Shown piece by piece: positions 23,522-39,182 of a stretch of DNA of 64,000 nucleotides. Every line of letters begins with the position of its first letter. Positions within the stretch are counted from its first letter, which is position 1. The translations under genes were made by a program, and so were the position numbers. This stretch comes from CBDBGD01 sp965205235 (GTDB lineage: Bacteria > Chloroflexota > Dehalococcoidia > Lucifugimonadales > UBA1127). The notes beneath the pieces are model-generated. The model was given only the letters and a program-made list of their open reading frames with translations, ran no database searches and was not told the origin of the DNA. The stretch lies in the NCBI GenBank assembly GCA_965205235.1, contig CBDBGD010000006.1, positions 178,342 to 242,341 on the forward strand. The letters run 5' to 3'.

Positions 23522-24952
23522 CTAGCGCACGTACCCTTCCTCGCGCCTGGCGAGGTAGTCGCGCAGGTACAGGACCTGCACCGTGTTGGTGGTCCCGGCC
23601 ACCCCGGTGAGAAACCCGTGGACAATGGTGAGCACGTCCGCCTTTGTCACGTGGCCGGACTGCAGGGCCCGGTCCACGATCATGGCCACCAGCTCGGGGA
23701 TGTCCCGCTCGGCCGGGATGGACCCCAGAGGTATGAGGCCCCAACCGATGCACAGGCGGCGCAGCATGGACTCGTCGTGTGAGAGCACGAGGATGCGCTG
23801 GGCCGGCCGGTAGCGCGCCACCTCGAACGCTGCGCGGCCGGTGCTCGTGACGACGACGACGTTGCTGTTCAGGCCCCGCATGAGCGTCGCTGCGGCGTTG
23901 GCGATGGACTGCGTCCTGTCGCGGGGCGCGAGGTCCTGGAAGAAGGGATAGACCTCCTCCGACACCTGGATGATGGAGGCCGCGATCTCCACCGTCTCCA
24001 CGGCGTGGTGGCCGATGGCCGTTTCGTCGGACAGCAGGACCGCGTCGCACCCGTCGAGGACTGCGTTGGAGACGTCAGAGACCTCCGCGCGGGTGGGCAT
24101 GGGGGCAAGGACCATCGAGTTGAGCATCTGGGTCGCTATGACCGAGAGGACACCCACGTACTTGGCGCGTTCGACGACGCGCTTCTGGACCAGGGGGACC
24201 CGGGCCATGGGGGTCTCGATGCCCAGGTCGCCGCGGGCCACCATGACGGCATCGGCGGCCTCCAGGATGGAGTCCAGGTTGCCGATGGCCTCGGCGCGCT
24301 CCAGCTTGGCCATGATGGGCATGTCGCCGCCCTGCTCGCGGACGTAGTCCCGGACCTCCTGGATGTCCCGGCCCTCGCGAACGAAGGAGACGGCCAGCCA
24401 GTCGACGTCATGCTCAATGCCGAACCGGATGGCCCTCTTGGCCCTCTCCGTGAGCACGGTGGGGGACAGCTCCACGCCGGGTATGTTCACTCCCCGGAAG
24501 GAGGAGACCATGCCGCCCCGGGTGACCACGGAGCGGACTCCCTCCTCCGCGCGCTCCACGACCTCCACGCAGATGGAGCCGTCGGAGATGAAGACCTGGT
24601 CTCCCTGTTTCAACTCCGCCAGCACGTCCGGATGGGGGAAGGGGAGTATGGCCGCGTCCGTGGAGCTGTCCTGGGCCGCGAGGGTGACGATGTCGTCGGG
24701 CTGGAGGCGCTGATGCCCATCGATCTTCCCCAGCCGCATCTTGGCACCGCCCAGGTCCTGGAGGACGGCCAAGGGCCTCCGGTGTTTGCGAGAAAGCTCT
24801 CTGAGCGTGGCGATGACCTTCGCGTGCTCTTCAAAGGTGCCGTGGGAGAAGTTGAGGCGGGCGCAGTCCATCCCGGCCCGGAAGAGGCGCTCCAGCACCT
24901 CCGGGCTACGGGACATGGGGCCAATGGTGGCTATGATCTTGGTCTTTCGCAC
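23522..24952 (-). CDS. pyk: Pyruvate kinase
   Basis: A 476-residue glycolytic enzyme converting PEP and ADP to pyruvate and ATP. KTKIIATIGP at the start, LNFSHGTFEEH, MAKLERAEAIGNLDSIL with the catalytic Lys, VMVARGDLGIETP and ATQMLNSM are the family motifs. The allosteric C-terminal domain follows (VVVVTSTGRAAFEVARYRP). Some normally strict positions vary: QDLGGAKMRLG replaces the usual DLKGPKIRTG. Upstream are PSP1, holB and lysA genes; a -10 box in the 102-base gap suggests its own promoter. Confidence 0.95.
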   Translation of the reverse strand: MRKTKIIATIGPMSRSPEVLERLFRAGMDCARLNFSHGTFEEHAKVIATLRELSRKHRRPLAVLQDLGGAKMRLGKIDGHQRLQPDDIVTLAAQDSSTDAAILPFPHPDVLAELKQGDQVFISDGSICVEVVERAEEGVRSVVTRGGMVSSFRGVNIPGVELSPTVLTERAKRAIRFGIEHDVDWLAVSFVREGRDIQEVRDYVREQGGDMPIMAKLERAEAIGNLDSILEAADAVMVARGDLGIETPMARVPLVQKRVVERAKYVGVLSVIATQMLNSMVLAPMPTRAEVSDVSNAVLDGCDAVLLSDETAIGHHAVETVEIAASIIQVSEEVYPFFQDLAPRDRTQSIANAAATLMRGLNSNVVVVTSTGRAAFEVARYRPAQRILVLSHDESMLRRLCIGWGLIPLGSIPAERDIPELVAMIVDRALQSGHVTKADVLTIVHGFLTGVAGTTNTVQVLYLRDYLARREEGYVR

Positions 24953-24982
24953 GCCTCGCTCCGGGTTGACCCTTTCCGACGC

Positions 24983-24988
24983 ATTGTA
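24983..24988 (-). promoter_or_regulatory. Candidate -10 box of pyk
   Basis: TACAAT on the minus strand in the context GCTACAATG lies 31 bases before the pyk start. No convincing -35 is visible. Confidence 0.4.
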
Positions 24989-25054
24989 GCCACCAGCGAC
25001 GCGGGGCGACTACCCCCTCGCCCACACTTTCGCGCCGTTGTGGTGGGCAGCAGC

Positions 25055-25303
25055 CTAGGGAGACGGCCCTTCGGCGTCCTCGGGCGCGGCCAGCCGCAGC
25101 ACGGGTCGAAGGCTCCTCCGCAGGTCCGAGTGGAAGACCTGGTCCGGGCTGATGACGACCCAGCCAAGCTGCGCGCCCTCCGGCGTGTCCACCATCACTC
25201 GGTCGCCGGTCGAGAGCGCCATCTGCTGCGCGTCGAAGTAGCGGACGAGGCCGTTGCGCTGCAGCCGGACTCCCACCAGGCGCGCCGTTCCGTGGGGGGT
25301 CAT
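25055..25303 (-). CDS. PSP1 N-terminal domain protein (short YaaT relative)
   Basis: An 82-residue protein. RLVGVRLQRNGLVRYFDA, STGDRVMVDTPEGAQLGWVV matches the N-terminal half of PSP1/YaaT proteins. The ATG at 25303 overlaps the holB stop as ATGA, and holB followed by yaaT is a familiar bacterial order, which supports both identity and start. The usual C-terminal PSP1 domain (full-length relatives are about 250 or more residues) is absent: the stop is followed by 102 bases with no continuation in any frame. Confidence 0.7.
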   Translation of the reverse strand: MTPHGTARLVGVRLQRNGLVRYFDAQQMALSTGDRVMVDTPEGAQLGWVVISPDQVFHSDLRRSLRPVLRLAAPEDAEGPSP

Positions 25304-26298
25304 TGCGCCACCCGAGGGTAGGGCAGGGAAAGGGCCAGCTCTTCCAGGGCCAGGCGGGGGTTCACGTTGCGGTCGAGGAGGTCCTGGGTGCGAAGGAGGG
25401 CCCGGAGGGCCGCGACCAACTCCGGCACGGTAAAGCCCCGGGCTTGCTCTGCGGTGGCAGGGTCGGCGTGGACGGCGACGTTGGCGGCGCCGGTCCTGAC
25501 CACGAGCAGGTCCCGCCACCACGCGCTCCACAGCTCCAGCACCTCTCGCACCGACGATCGCTCCTGGGCGAGCAGGCCGGCGAGCTCACCGGCGTGGGCG
25601 AAACGCTCCTCCAGAGAGCCGCCGCTGACCTTGATCAGCCGCTCCAGCCTGCGAGCGCGGGTCTCCAGAATGGTGGGGTCCCGCCAGGCGCGCAGGGCCC
25701 AGCCGATGCGCCCATGAGACAACCGGGCCAGCTCTTCGGCCTGGTCGGAGGGGACCTCCCATCGGCTCTCGAGCGCCTGGGCCACCTCCTCCTGGGCCAG
25801 GGGTCGATGGTCCAACCGCTGGCAACGCGAGCGGATGGTGGGGAGGACGCCTTCGGCGTTCGTCGCCAGGAGAACGAGCAGCACATTGGGCGGGGGCTCC
25901 TCCAGCGTCTTGAGGAACGCGTTGGCCGCCGGTTCGCTGAGGTACTCCGCGCCGTCGACGATGGTGACGCGCCACTGACCCTCGAATGGCCGCAAGTAGG
26001 CCTGGCGCTGCACCTCCCGCACGGCGTCGATGCTGATGGCCTGCTGCCCCGCGACCTCCTGGACCGCCAGCACACGAACGTCCGGGTGGCGCCCCTCGTC
26101 GATGTGGCGGCACTGGTCGCACTCGCCGCAGGGCGGCGCTGCGCCCCGGCAGTTCACGGCCTTGGCAAGGGCCAAAGCCACGGTGGACTTTCCGACGTGG
26201 GGAGGCCCGACGAGGAGATAGGCCGGCGCCAGCCGGTCCTGAGCTCGCGCCCGGTCCAGGAGCCGCACCACTCCCTGATGCCCAACGACGCCCCACAT
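25300..26298 (-). CDS. holB: DNA polymerase III delta-prime subunit
   Basis: A 332-residue clamp-loader subunit that helps load the sliding clamp at replication forks. It has an AAA+ fold with P-loop VGPPHVGKST, a zinc module (NCRGAAPPCGECDQC), sensor segment FLKTLEEPPPN and the TIRSRCQ SRC motif. The intact P-loop is common outside E. coli. It starts 3 bases after lysA and is coupled to the PSP1 gene downstream. Confidence 0.93.
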   Translation of the reverse strand: MWGVVGHQGVVRLLDRARAQDRLAPAYLLVGPPHVGKSTVALALAKAVNCRGAAPPCGECDQCRHIDEGRHPDVRVLAVQEVAGQQAISIDAVREVQRQAYLRPFEGQWRVTIVDGAEYLSEPAANAFLKTLEEPPPNVLLVLLATNAEGVLPTIRSRCQRLDHRPLAQEEVAQALESRWEVPSDQAEELARLSHGRIGWALRAWRDPTILETRARRLERLIKVSGGSLEERFAHAGELAGLLAQERSSVREVLELWSAWWRDLLVVRTGAANVAVHADPATAEQARGFTVPELVAALRALLRTQDLLDRNVNPRLALEELALSLPYPRVAQ

Positions 26299-26301
26299 GG
26301 C

Positions 26302-27618
26302 CTAGACCCGCTCGGTGCGGAGCATGTCCTCGACCGACTCGCGGAGCCGGATCAGACGAGCGTTGCCGTTCTTGACCAGAGCTATGGGAGGCCGAGCGTT
26401 GAGGTTGTAGTTGCTGGCCATGGACGGCGCGTAGGCGCCCGCGGCGGGCATGGCGATGAGGTCGCCCGGCGCCATGGGCGGCAGGGGAGCATCCCGGACG
26501 AGGATGTCCCCCGACTCGCAGAACTTGCCGGCCACGGTCACAACCGTGTCGTGGGGTTCGGTCATGCGATTGGCCGCGACTGCCTCGTAGCGGGCGTCGT
26601 AGAGCGCGGGGCGAATGTTGTCGCCCATACCGCCGTCGACCGCGACGAAGGTGCGTACGCCGGGGATCTCCTTGACCGCGCCCACGGTGTACACGGACAC
26701 GCCCGCGGGGCCGGAGATGGCCCTGCCCGGCTCGATGATCAGCTTGGGCGAGGGAAAGCCGTAGGTCTCGCACGCCCTGTGCGCGGCCTCGACGATGGTC
26801 TGCGCGTACTCGGCGTGACTCGGCGGGTGCTGGTCCCGGGTGTAGGCGATGGCGAAGCCGCCGCCGGGGCTGAACTCGTCCATCCGAAAGCCCTCCTCGC
26901 GGAAGGGAGCGGCAAAGGCCAGGACCGCGTCGACCGCTGCGGCATAGGGCTCAAGCTCGAAGATCGGGGAGCCGAGGTGGAAGTGGAGGCCCACCAGTCG
27001 GAGATGGGACGACCGGAGAGCCCTGCGCATCGCCTCGGCCGCGTCGCCGGTGGCGATGGGCAACCCGAACTTGCTGTCGAGCACTCCGGTGGTGGTGTGC
27101 GCGTGCGTGTGCGGGTCGATGCCAGGGGTGATGCGGAGGAGGATGTCCTGGGTCTGGCATCGCGAGGCGGCGAGGGCTTCCAGCCGGTCGAGCTCCGGCA
27201 GGTTGTCGATCACGATCCGCCCCACGCCGTAGTCGAGGGCCTGGGCGAGCTCCGCCTCGGACTTGTTGTTGCCGTGGAAGTAGATGGACTCCGGGGGGAA
27301 GGCCACGCTCTGGGCCACTGCCAGCTCGCCGCCGGACACCACGTCCATGCCCAGCCCCTCCTCCTGGACCAGGCGGGCCAGAGCGGGGCCGACGTAGGCC
27401 TTGGCCGCGTACACGACCTGGGTGTTCGGGTGCACGCTGCGGAAGGCGTCCCGGAAGGCGCGGCAGCGCCCACGGAGGGTCTCCTCGCAGAAGACGTAGA
27501 GCGGGGTGCCGAACTCGCGGGCCATGTCCGCCACGTCGACTCCCCCCACCTCCAGGTTGCCGCGGTCGTTCACGCGCCCCGTGTCCGGGAAGACGTGCTG
27601 AAGCTCGGCGTAGTCCAC
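26302..27618 (-). CDS. lysA: Diaminopimelate decarboxylase
   Basis: A 438-residue PLP enzyme making lysine from meso-diaminopimelate. The PLP lysine is K73 in VVYAAKAYVG. GLHFHLGSP, EFSPGGGFAIAYT, IIEPGRAISGPAGV and the substrate-binding KFCESGDIL are all present. The start is GTG with GAGGAGG 4 bases upstream. It heads a minus-strand unit with holB and PSP1, and is divergent from rpoB across a 263-base region holding promoters for both. Confidence 0.96.
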   Translation of the reverse strand: MDYAELQHVFPDTGRVNDRGNLEVGGVDVADMAREFGTPLYVFCEETLRGRCRAFRDAFRSVHPNTQVVYAAKAYVGPALARLVQEEGLGMDVVSGGELAVAQSVAFPPESIYFHGNNKSEAELAQALDYGVGRIVIDNLPELDRLEALAASRCQTQDILLRITPGIDPHTHAHTTTGVLDSKFGLPIATGDAAEAMRRALRSSHLRLVGLHFHLGSPIFELEPYAAAVDAVLAFAAPFREEGFRMDEFSPGGGFAIAYTRDQHPPSHAEYAQTIVEAAHRACETYGFPSPKLIIEPGRAISGPAGVSVYTVGAVKEIPGVRTFVAVDGGMGDNIRPALYDARYEAVAANRMTEPHDTVVTVAGKFCESGDILVRDAPLPPMAPGDLIAMPAAGAYAPSMASNYNLNARPPIALVKNGNARLIRLRESVEDMLRTERV

Positions 27619-27654
27619 GTGACCTCCTCGATTGCGGGCTGATAGCGCCCGTCC

Positions 27655-27660
27655 ATTATA
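27655..27660 (-). promoter_or_regulatory. Candidate -10 box of lysA-holB unit
   Basis: A perfect TATAAT on the minus strand, in the context CGGTATAATGG, lies 36 bases before the lysA GTG. No consensus -35 is visible at the right distance. Confidence 0.5.
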
Positions 27661-27735
27661 CCGGGCCGCGGCGGGTCTGGGCCTAGCCGTTGGGAGCGAG
27701 AATCGTCGACGGTCGGAGAAGTCGCGGAGAGGCTA

Positions 27736-27765
27736 TTGACAAGGGGGACGTGGGTGTCGTAGCAT
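27736..27765 (+). promoter_or_regulatory. rpoBC promoter
   Basis: A perfect TTGACA (27736-27741), an 18-base spacer and TAGCAT (27760-27765). Transcription would start near 27772, giving a leader of about 110 bases before rpoB. rpoBC therefore has its own promoter rather than depending on an upstream rplJL operon. Confidence 0.6.
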
Positions 27766-27881
27766 TTATATTCGGCGAAATATGGCCTTTCAATCCACTG
27801 CCATTTGCCCCGTTATCCCCAGGCCCAGGTTCAGCGCGCCCGCTCGGTGCGCGTGAAGAGTTTCCCAAGGAGCGAAGAAGT

Positions 27882-31823
<3,942 letters not shown>

Positions 31824-31843
31824 TTGCAACCGCTCTGAAGCCA

Positions 31844-31857
31844 CTGGGAATTCCCAG
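31844..31857 (+). promoter_or_regulatory. Perfect palindrome abutting rpoC ribosome site
   Basis: CTGGGAATTCCCAG is a 14-bp perfect palindrome in the 48-base rpoB-rpoC gap. Its final G begins the GGGAGGAAG ribosome-binding sequence of rpoC. With no loop, it would pair poorly in a single RNA; a protein site or chance are both open. Confidence 0.35.
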
Positions 31858-31871
31858 GGAGGAAGACATCC

Positions 31872-35987
<4,116 letters not shown>

Positions 35988-36012
35988 CCACTAGTCCTGA
36001 AGAAGGGACCGC

Positions 36013-37044
36013 ATGAGCGTCCTCTACATCGCCGGGACGGAGCACGGCGCCGGCGCGACCGCCTTGGCCGCCGCCACAGCGCGCCACCTGTCGGGGCAGG
36101 GCAAGGCCGTCTCCCTGGTCAAGCCGGTACGCCTCGTGGGCGAAGGGGCTTCGCCCGGACCCGACCCCGACGTCAAGTTCTACCCCAAGGCGGTTTCGAG
36201 CATGGGCCCGGCGGCCGCGCCACTGGAGGCGACTGCCGCACAGCTTGCTCATGACCCGGGACTCCTCCGGAAGGCCGCTGAGACGGTAGCCGGACTCGCC
36301 GGAGACGGCAGAAGCGTCATCGTCGAGGGTCTTGCGGTCGATGCCGACACGGCGGACGCCTCGACAGCGCTGGCCGGCGCACTGAACGCGCGCGTCATCG
36401 TTGCGGGGCGATACCAGCCGTCCATGACCGGCGAGGGACTCCGGCAGGCCCGCGACCGGTTCGGAGAGAGTCTCGCGGGCGTGGTCCTCAACCGCGTCTA
36501 CCGCCACCGGGCCCACGATGCCACGGCCCGACTCGGCCCGGCCATCGAGGCCGAGGGTGTGCGGGTGCTCGGGGCAGTCCCCGAGGACCGTCGCATGCTG
36601 GCGCCCACCGTCCGAGACCTGGCCGAGCACCTGGACGGCGAGTTCCTGCTCTTCCCGGAGCACGGCGATACGCTGGTGGAGTACGTGATGACGGGAGGCT
36701 GGTTCCTGGACCAGGGCGTCCACGTCTTCTCCCGCCGGGACAACAAGGCCGTCGTCGTGCGGGGAGACAGGCCCGACCTGCAGATGGCCGCGCTGGAGAC
36801 GTCCACGGTCTGCCTGGTGCTGACGGGCGGGATCTACCCCATCCAGTACGTCACGTACCACGCGGAGCAGGAAGAAACACCGCTAATCCGAACGCCGCAC
36901 TCAACGCTGGAGACGCTGCAGCGACTGCACACGGTGGACCAGCGCGTCTCTGTGCGGCATGCGGAGAAGGTGGCCCGCTACGCCAACCTGATGGCGCAGC
37001 ACTGCCGGATGGACGAGGTCCTCGGGGCTATCGACGGCCGCTGA
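36013..37044 (+). CDS. P-loop/DRTGG domain protein (phosphotransacetylase N-domain-like)
   Basis: A 343-residue protein. The N-terminus resembles the BioD/dethiobiotin-synthetase fold (MSVLYIAGTEHGAGATALAA, then GRSVIVEGLAV and NARVIVAGRYQP), and residues about 210-320 form a DRTGG domain (VEYVMTGGWFLDQGV, RGDRPDLQMAALE). This pair of domains is found as the N-terminal regulatory part of long phosphotransacetylases and as stand-alone proteins. The P-loop lacks the usual Lys: GTEHGAGAT replaces GTDxxxGKT. It lies 25 bases after rpoC on the same strand. Role unknown; nucleotide sensing is a possibility. Confidence 0.8.
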   Translation: MSVLYIAGTEHGAGATALAAATARHLSGQGKAVSLVKPVRLVGEGASPGPDPDVKFYPKAVSSMGPAAAPLEATAAQLAHDPGLLRKAAETVAGLAGDGRSVIVEGLAVDADTADASTALAGALNARVIVAGRYQPSMTGEGLRQARDRFGESLAGVVLNRVYRHRAHDATARLGPAIEAEGVRVLGAVPEDRRMLAPTVRDLAEHLDGEFLLFPEHGDTLVEYVMTGGWFLDQGVHVFSRRDNKAVVVRGDRPDLQMAALETSTVCLVLTGGIYPIQYVTYHAEQEETPLIRTPHSTLETLQRLHTVDQRVSVRHAEKVARYANLMAQHCRMDEVLGAIDGR

Positions 37045-37096
37045 TTCTAGGCCGGGACCCTGCGCGTCGGCTCGCTGCCGCTTCGCTCTTCCCGCC

Positions 37097-37357
37097 CTAT
37101 GATCTCTTTTTCCGCTTGGAATACTCCATGTATGCCTGCCACAACCAAAGAGCGACTATGCCCAAGACGGCAGTAGGTACCGGCAACCCCAACGGAGGCT
37201 CTGCGTAGCCTGCTATCCAAACAACAGCCATCAGCACCACAAAGGGCGCCAACAACAACGTCCACCTGAACCCATAGCGGTGTGAGAGGCTCCACCATGA
37301 CGAGCCGGTTGTCCGTTTAGGCTTGCCTGGTTCCTGTTTGTCGTCTGGGTGGCGCAT
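37097..37357 (-). CDS. Small membrane protein, two helices
   Basis: An 86-residue protein with a basic, polar N-terminus of about 30 residues, two hydrophobic segments (TLLLAPFVVLMAVVWIAGYA and VPTAVLGIVALWLWQAYM) and a KRKKRS end. The positive residues on both sides suggest both termini are cytoplasmic. It begins 16 bases after the aldolase gene. G+C is lower than in neighbours (35 of 60 bases in 37141-37200). No family recognised. Two clean helices favour a real gene. Confidence 0.5.
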   Translation of the reverse strand: MRHPDDKQEPGKPKRTTGSSWWSLSHRYGFRWTLLLAPFVVLMAVVWIAGYAEPPLGLPVPTAVLGIVALWLWQAYMEYSKRKKRS

Positions 37358-37373
37358 AACGTGCTTCCCGTCC

Positions 37374-38078
37374 CTAGCCTTGCCTGTCCAACCCCGTGTC
37401 GGAAGTGCTCTCCTCACTCGCGGGCGGCAGACCGCTGCGCTCCCGGTACAGCCTCTTCTCCGCCTCCACGACCTCCGGGGCAAGCAGCTTCGCGCGGCCC
37501 AGGGTGCGGGACAAGAAGTAGACTTGCGCCGCGCGCTCGACGAGCTCGGTGAGCTCCACCGCCTCGTCGATGTCGCACCCGACCGCGACCAGTCCGTGGT
37601 TGCGGAGCAGCGCAGCCTTGCGTTCCCCCAGCGCTTCGCACGCCCTGTCGCCCAGGTCGGTCGTTCCGGGAAGAGCATAGTCCGACACCTGTACGGCGCC
37701 GCCCACCAGGACCACCAGCTCATCGACCAGCGGCGGCACCTGCAGGCCGGCCACGGCGCACGCGCTCGCATGGACGGGGTGACTGTGCACGACGGCGTTC
37801 GCCTCACTGCGCGCCTGGTACAGACTGAGGTGGAGGAGAAGTTCCGACGAGGGAGCGTGTGTGCCGTCCCTTAGGACACCCTCAGCATCGACGACGCAGA
37901 TGTCGTGCGCCTCCAGGCTTGCGTGAGGGCGGCGCGTCGGGGTGATTGCGACCAGGAGCTCAACCGTCGGCAGGCGAACGCTCAGGTTACCGCTGGCCCG
38001 GCCCACAAGCCCCAGGCGGGCCAACTCCCGGGCAGCCTCGGCCACCTGCGCCTTCTGGACGTCCCACTTGCCGGCCAC
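37374..38078 (-). CDS. Class II aldolase/adducin family protein
   Basis: A 234-residue zinc-dependent aldolase-fold protein. RASGNLSVRLP binds the substrate phosphate in characterised relatives, VVHSHPVHASACAVAG supplies two zinc His residues, and LLRNHGLVAVG the third. Fuculose-phosphate aldolase, ribulose-phosphate epimerase and methylthioribulose-phosphate dehydratase are all possible. I chose the GTG at 38078 with AAGGTGG just upstream; an in-frame ATG at 38123 is the alternative. A TACAAT box lies 54 bases upstream of the GTG. Confidence 0.85.
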   Translation of the reverse strand: MAGKWDVQKAQVAEAARELARLGLVGRASGNLSVRLPTVELLVAITPTRRPHASLEAHDICVVDAEGVLRDGTHAPSSELLLHLSLYQARSEANAVVHSHPVHASACAVAGLQVPPLVDELVVLVGGAVQVSDYALPGTTDLGDRACEALGERKAALLRNHGLVAVGCDIDEAVELTELVERAAQVYFLSRTLGRAKLLAPEVVEAEKRLYRERSGLPPASEESTSDTGLDRQG

Positions 38079-38227
38079 ATGCCACCTTTCGTTCCACGTA
38101 GCCCCGCACCGGGGCACTCGCATTGTACTTGCCGCGACGGAGAGAGGCCAGCCGCGGCCGTCGGAGGCAGGCGACCGACTATACTTGTGGTTGCGAAACG
38201 AGGGACGCGCAGAGCACGAGGTGAACC
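38079..38227. promoter_or_regulatory. Divergent promoter region
   Basis: This 149-base gap separates the aldolase (minus) and reductase (plus) genes. It contains TACAAT on the minus strand (38137 to 38132) and TATACT on the plus strand (38180-38185), each a reasonable -10 box for the gene it faces, both without a clear -35. GAGGTG (38218-38223) is the likely ribosome site of the reductase gene. Confidence 0.35.
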
Positions 38228-39136
38228 TTAGCAACACACGTAATCACGGGAGCGTTCAGCTACACGGGCAAGTACATCGCGAGGCGGCTGCTGGCGGAAG
38301 GCTACACCGTCAGGACGCTGACGGGCCACCCACGGCCGTCTGATCCCCTCAGCCGCCAGGTGGAGACCTTCCCCCTGGACTTTGCCGACACTCGCTCCCT
38401 CGCCGAGGCGCTTCACGGCGCCGACTGTCTGTACAACACCTACTGGATACGCTTCGCCCGCGGCAGCCTGACCTTTGCGACGGCGGTGGCCAACTCCCGG
38501 TCGCTGATCGAGGCGGCCGTGGAGGCCGGCGTGCGGCGCATCGTCCACGTCAGCATCACCAACGCCTCGTCCGCCTCTCCGCTGCCCTACTTCCGGGGCA
38601 AGGGCCTCGTCGAGGAGGCCATCGCCGCGTCCGGCCTCTCCTACGCCATCCTTCGACCCACCCTGGTCTTTGGCGTGGAGGACATCCTGCTCAACAACAT
38701 CGCCTGGTCCGTGCGGCGATTCCCCATCGTGCCTATCCCGGGCGACGGGGCCTACGAGCTTCAGCCTATCTCCGTGGAGGACCTGGCGTCGTTGGCCGTC
38801 GATGCCGCCAAGGGCGATGACCGAATGGTCATGGACGCCGTGGGGCCGGAGCGCTACACCTACGAGGCGCTGGTGCGCCTCGTAGCCGGCGCGGTCGGCA
38901 AGCGGCCCTGGCTGCTCAAAGTCCCGGCGGAGACGGCGCTAGGCCTGTCCCGGGTGTTGGGTTTGCTCCTGCGCGACACGATGCTCACCCGCGACGAGGT
39001 GAAGGGACTTACGGACAACCTCTTGGTATCGCCCGAGCCACCGCTGGGGACGGCGTCCCTGAGCGCGTGGCTCCAAGAACACGCCGACGCCCTGGGCCGC
39101 CGCTACGCCTCCGAGGTGGCGCGGCACTACCGGTAG
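38228..39136 (+). CDS. NmrA/complex-I-type NAD(P)-binding reductase, anomalous start
   Basis: About 302 residues. The fold begins THVITGAFSYTGKYIARRLL, an intact Rossmann loop of the atypical short-chain reductase group, followed by IVHVSITNAS and SGLSYAILRPTLVFG, which resemble NmrA-like and mitochondrial complex-I assembly-type proteins. The reading frame runs back to codon 38225 but contains no ATG, GTG or TTG before the Rossmann loop; TTA sits at 38228, 4 bases after GAGGTG, exactly where a start is expected. A GTG at 38221 would fit if one base had been gained in ACACAC. The first standard in-frame start (GTG, 38360) would delete the cofactor loop. Confidence 0.8.
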   Translation, partial: LATHVITGAFSYTGKYIARRLLAEGYTVRTLTGHPRPSDPLSRQVETFPLDFADTRSLAEALHGADCLYNTYWIRFARGSLTFATAVANSRSLIEAAVEAGVRRIVHVSITNASSASPLPYFRGKGLVEEAIAASGLSYAILRPTLVFGVEDILLNNIAWSVRRFPIVPIPGDGAYELQPISVEDLASLAVDAAKGDDRMVMDAVGPERYTYEALVRLVAGAVGKRPWLLKVPAETALGLSRVLGLLLRDTMLTRDEVKGLTDNLLVSPEPPLGTASLSAWLQEHADALGRRYASEVARHYR

Positions 39137-39182
39137 AACCCTCATCCATAGGCCGCTTCCAGAGCGCGGAGACGACAGACCG

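Noticed and set aside
37047..37298. An 83-codon minus-strand frame overlapping the small membrane protein
   Set aside because: The alternative frame at 37097-37357 has two clean membrane helices and better spacing from the aldolase gene.
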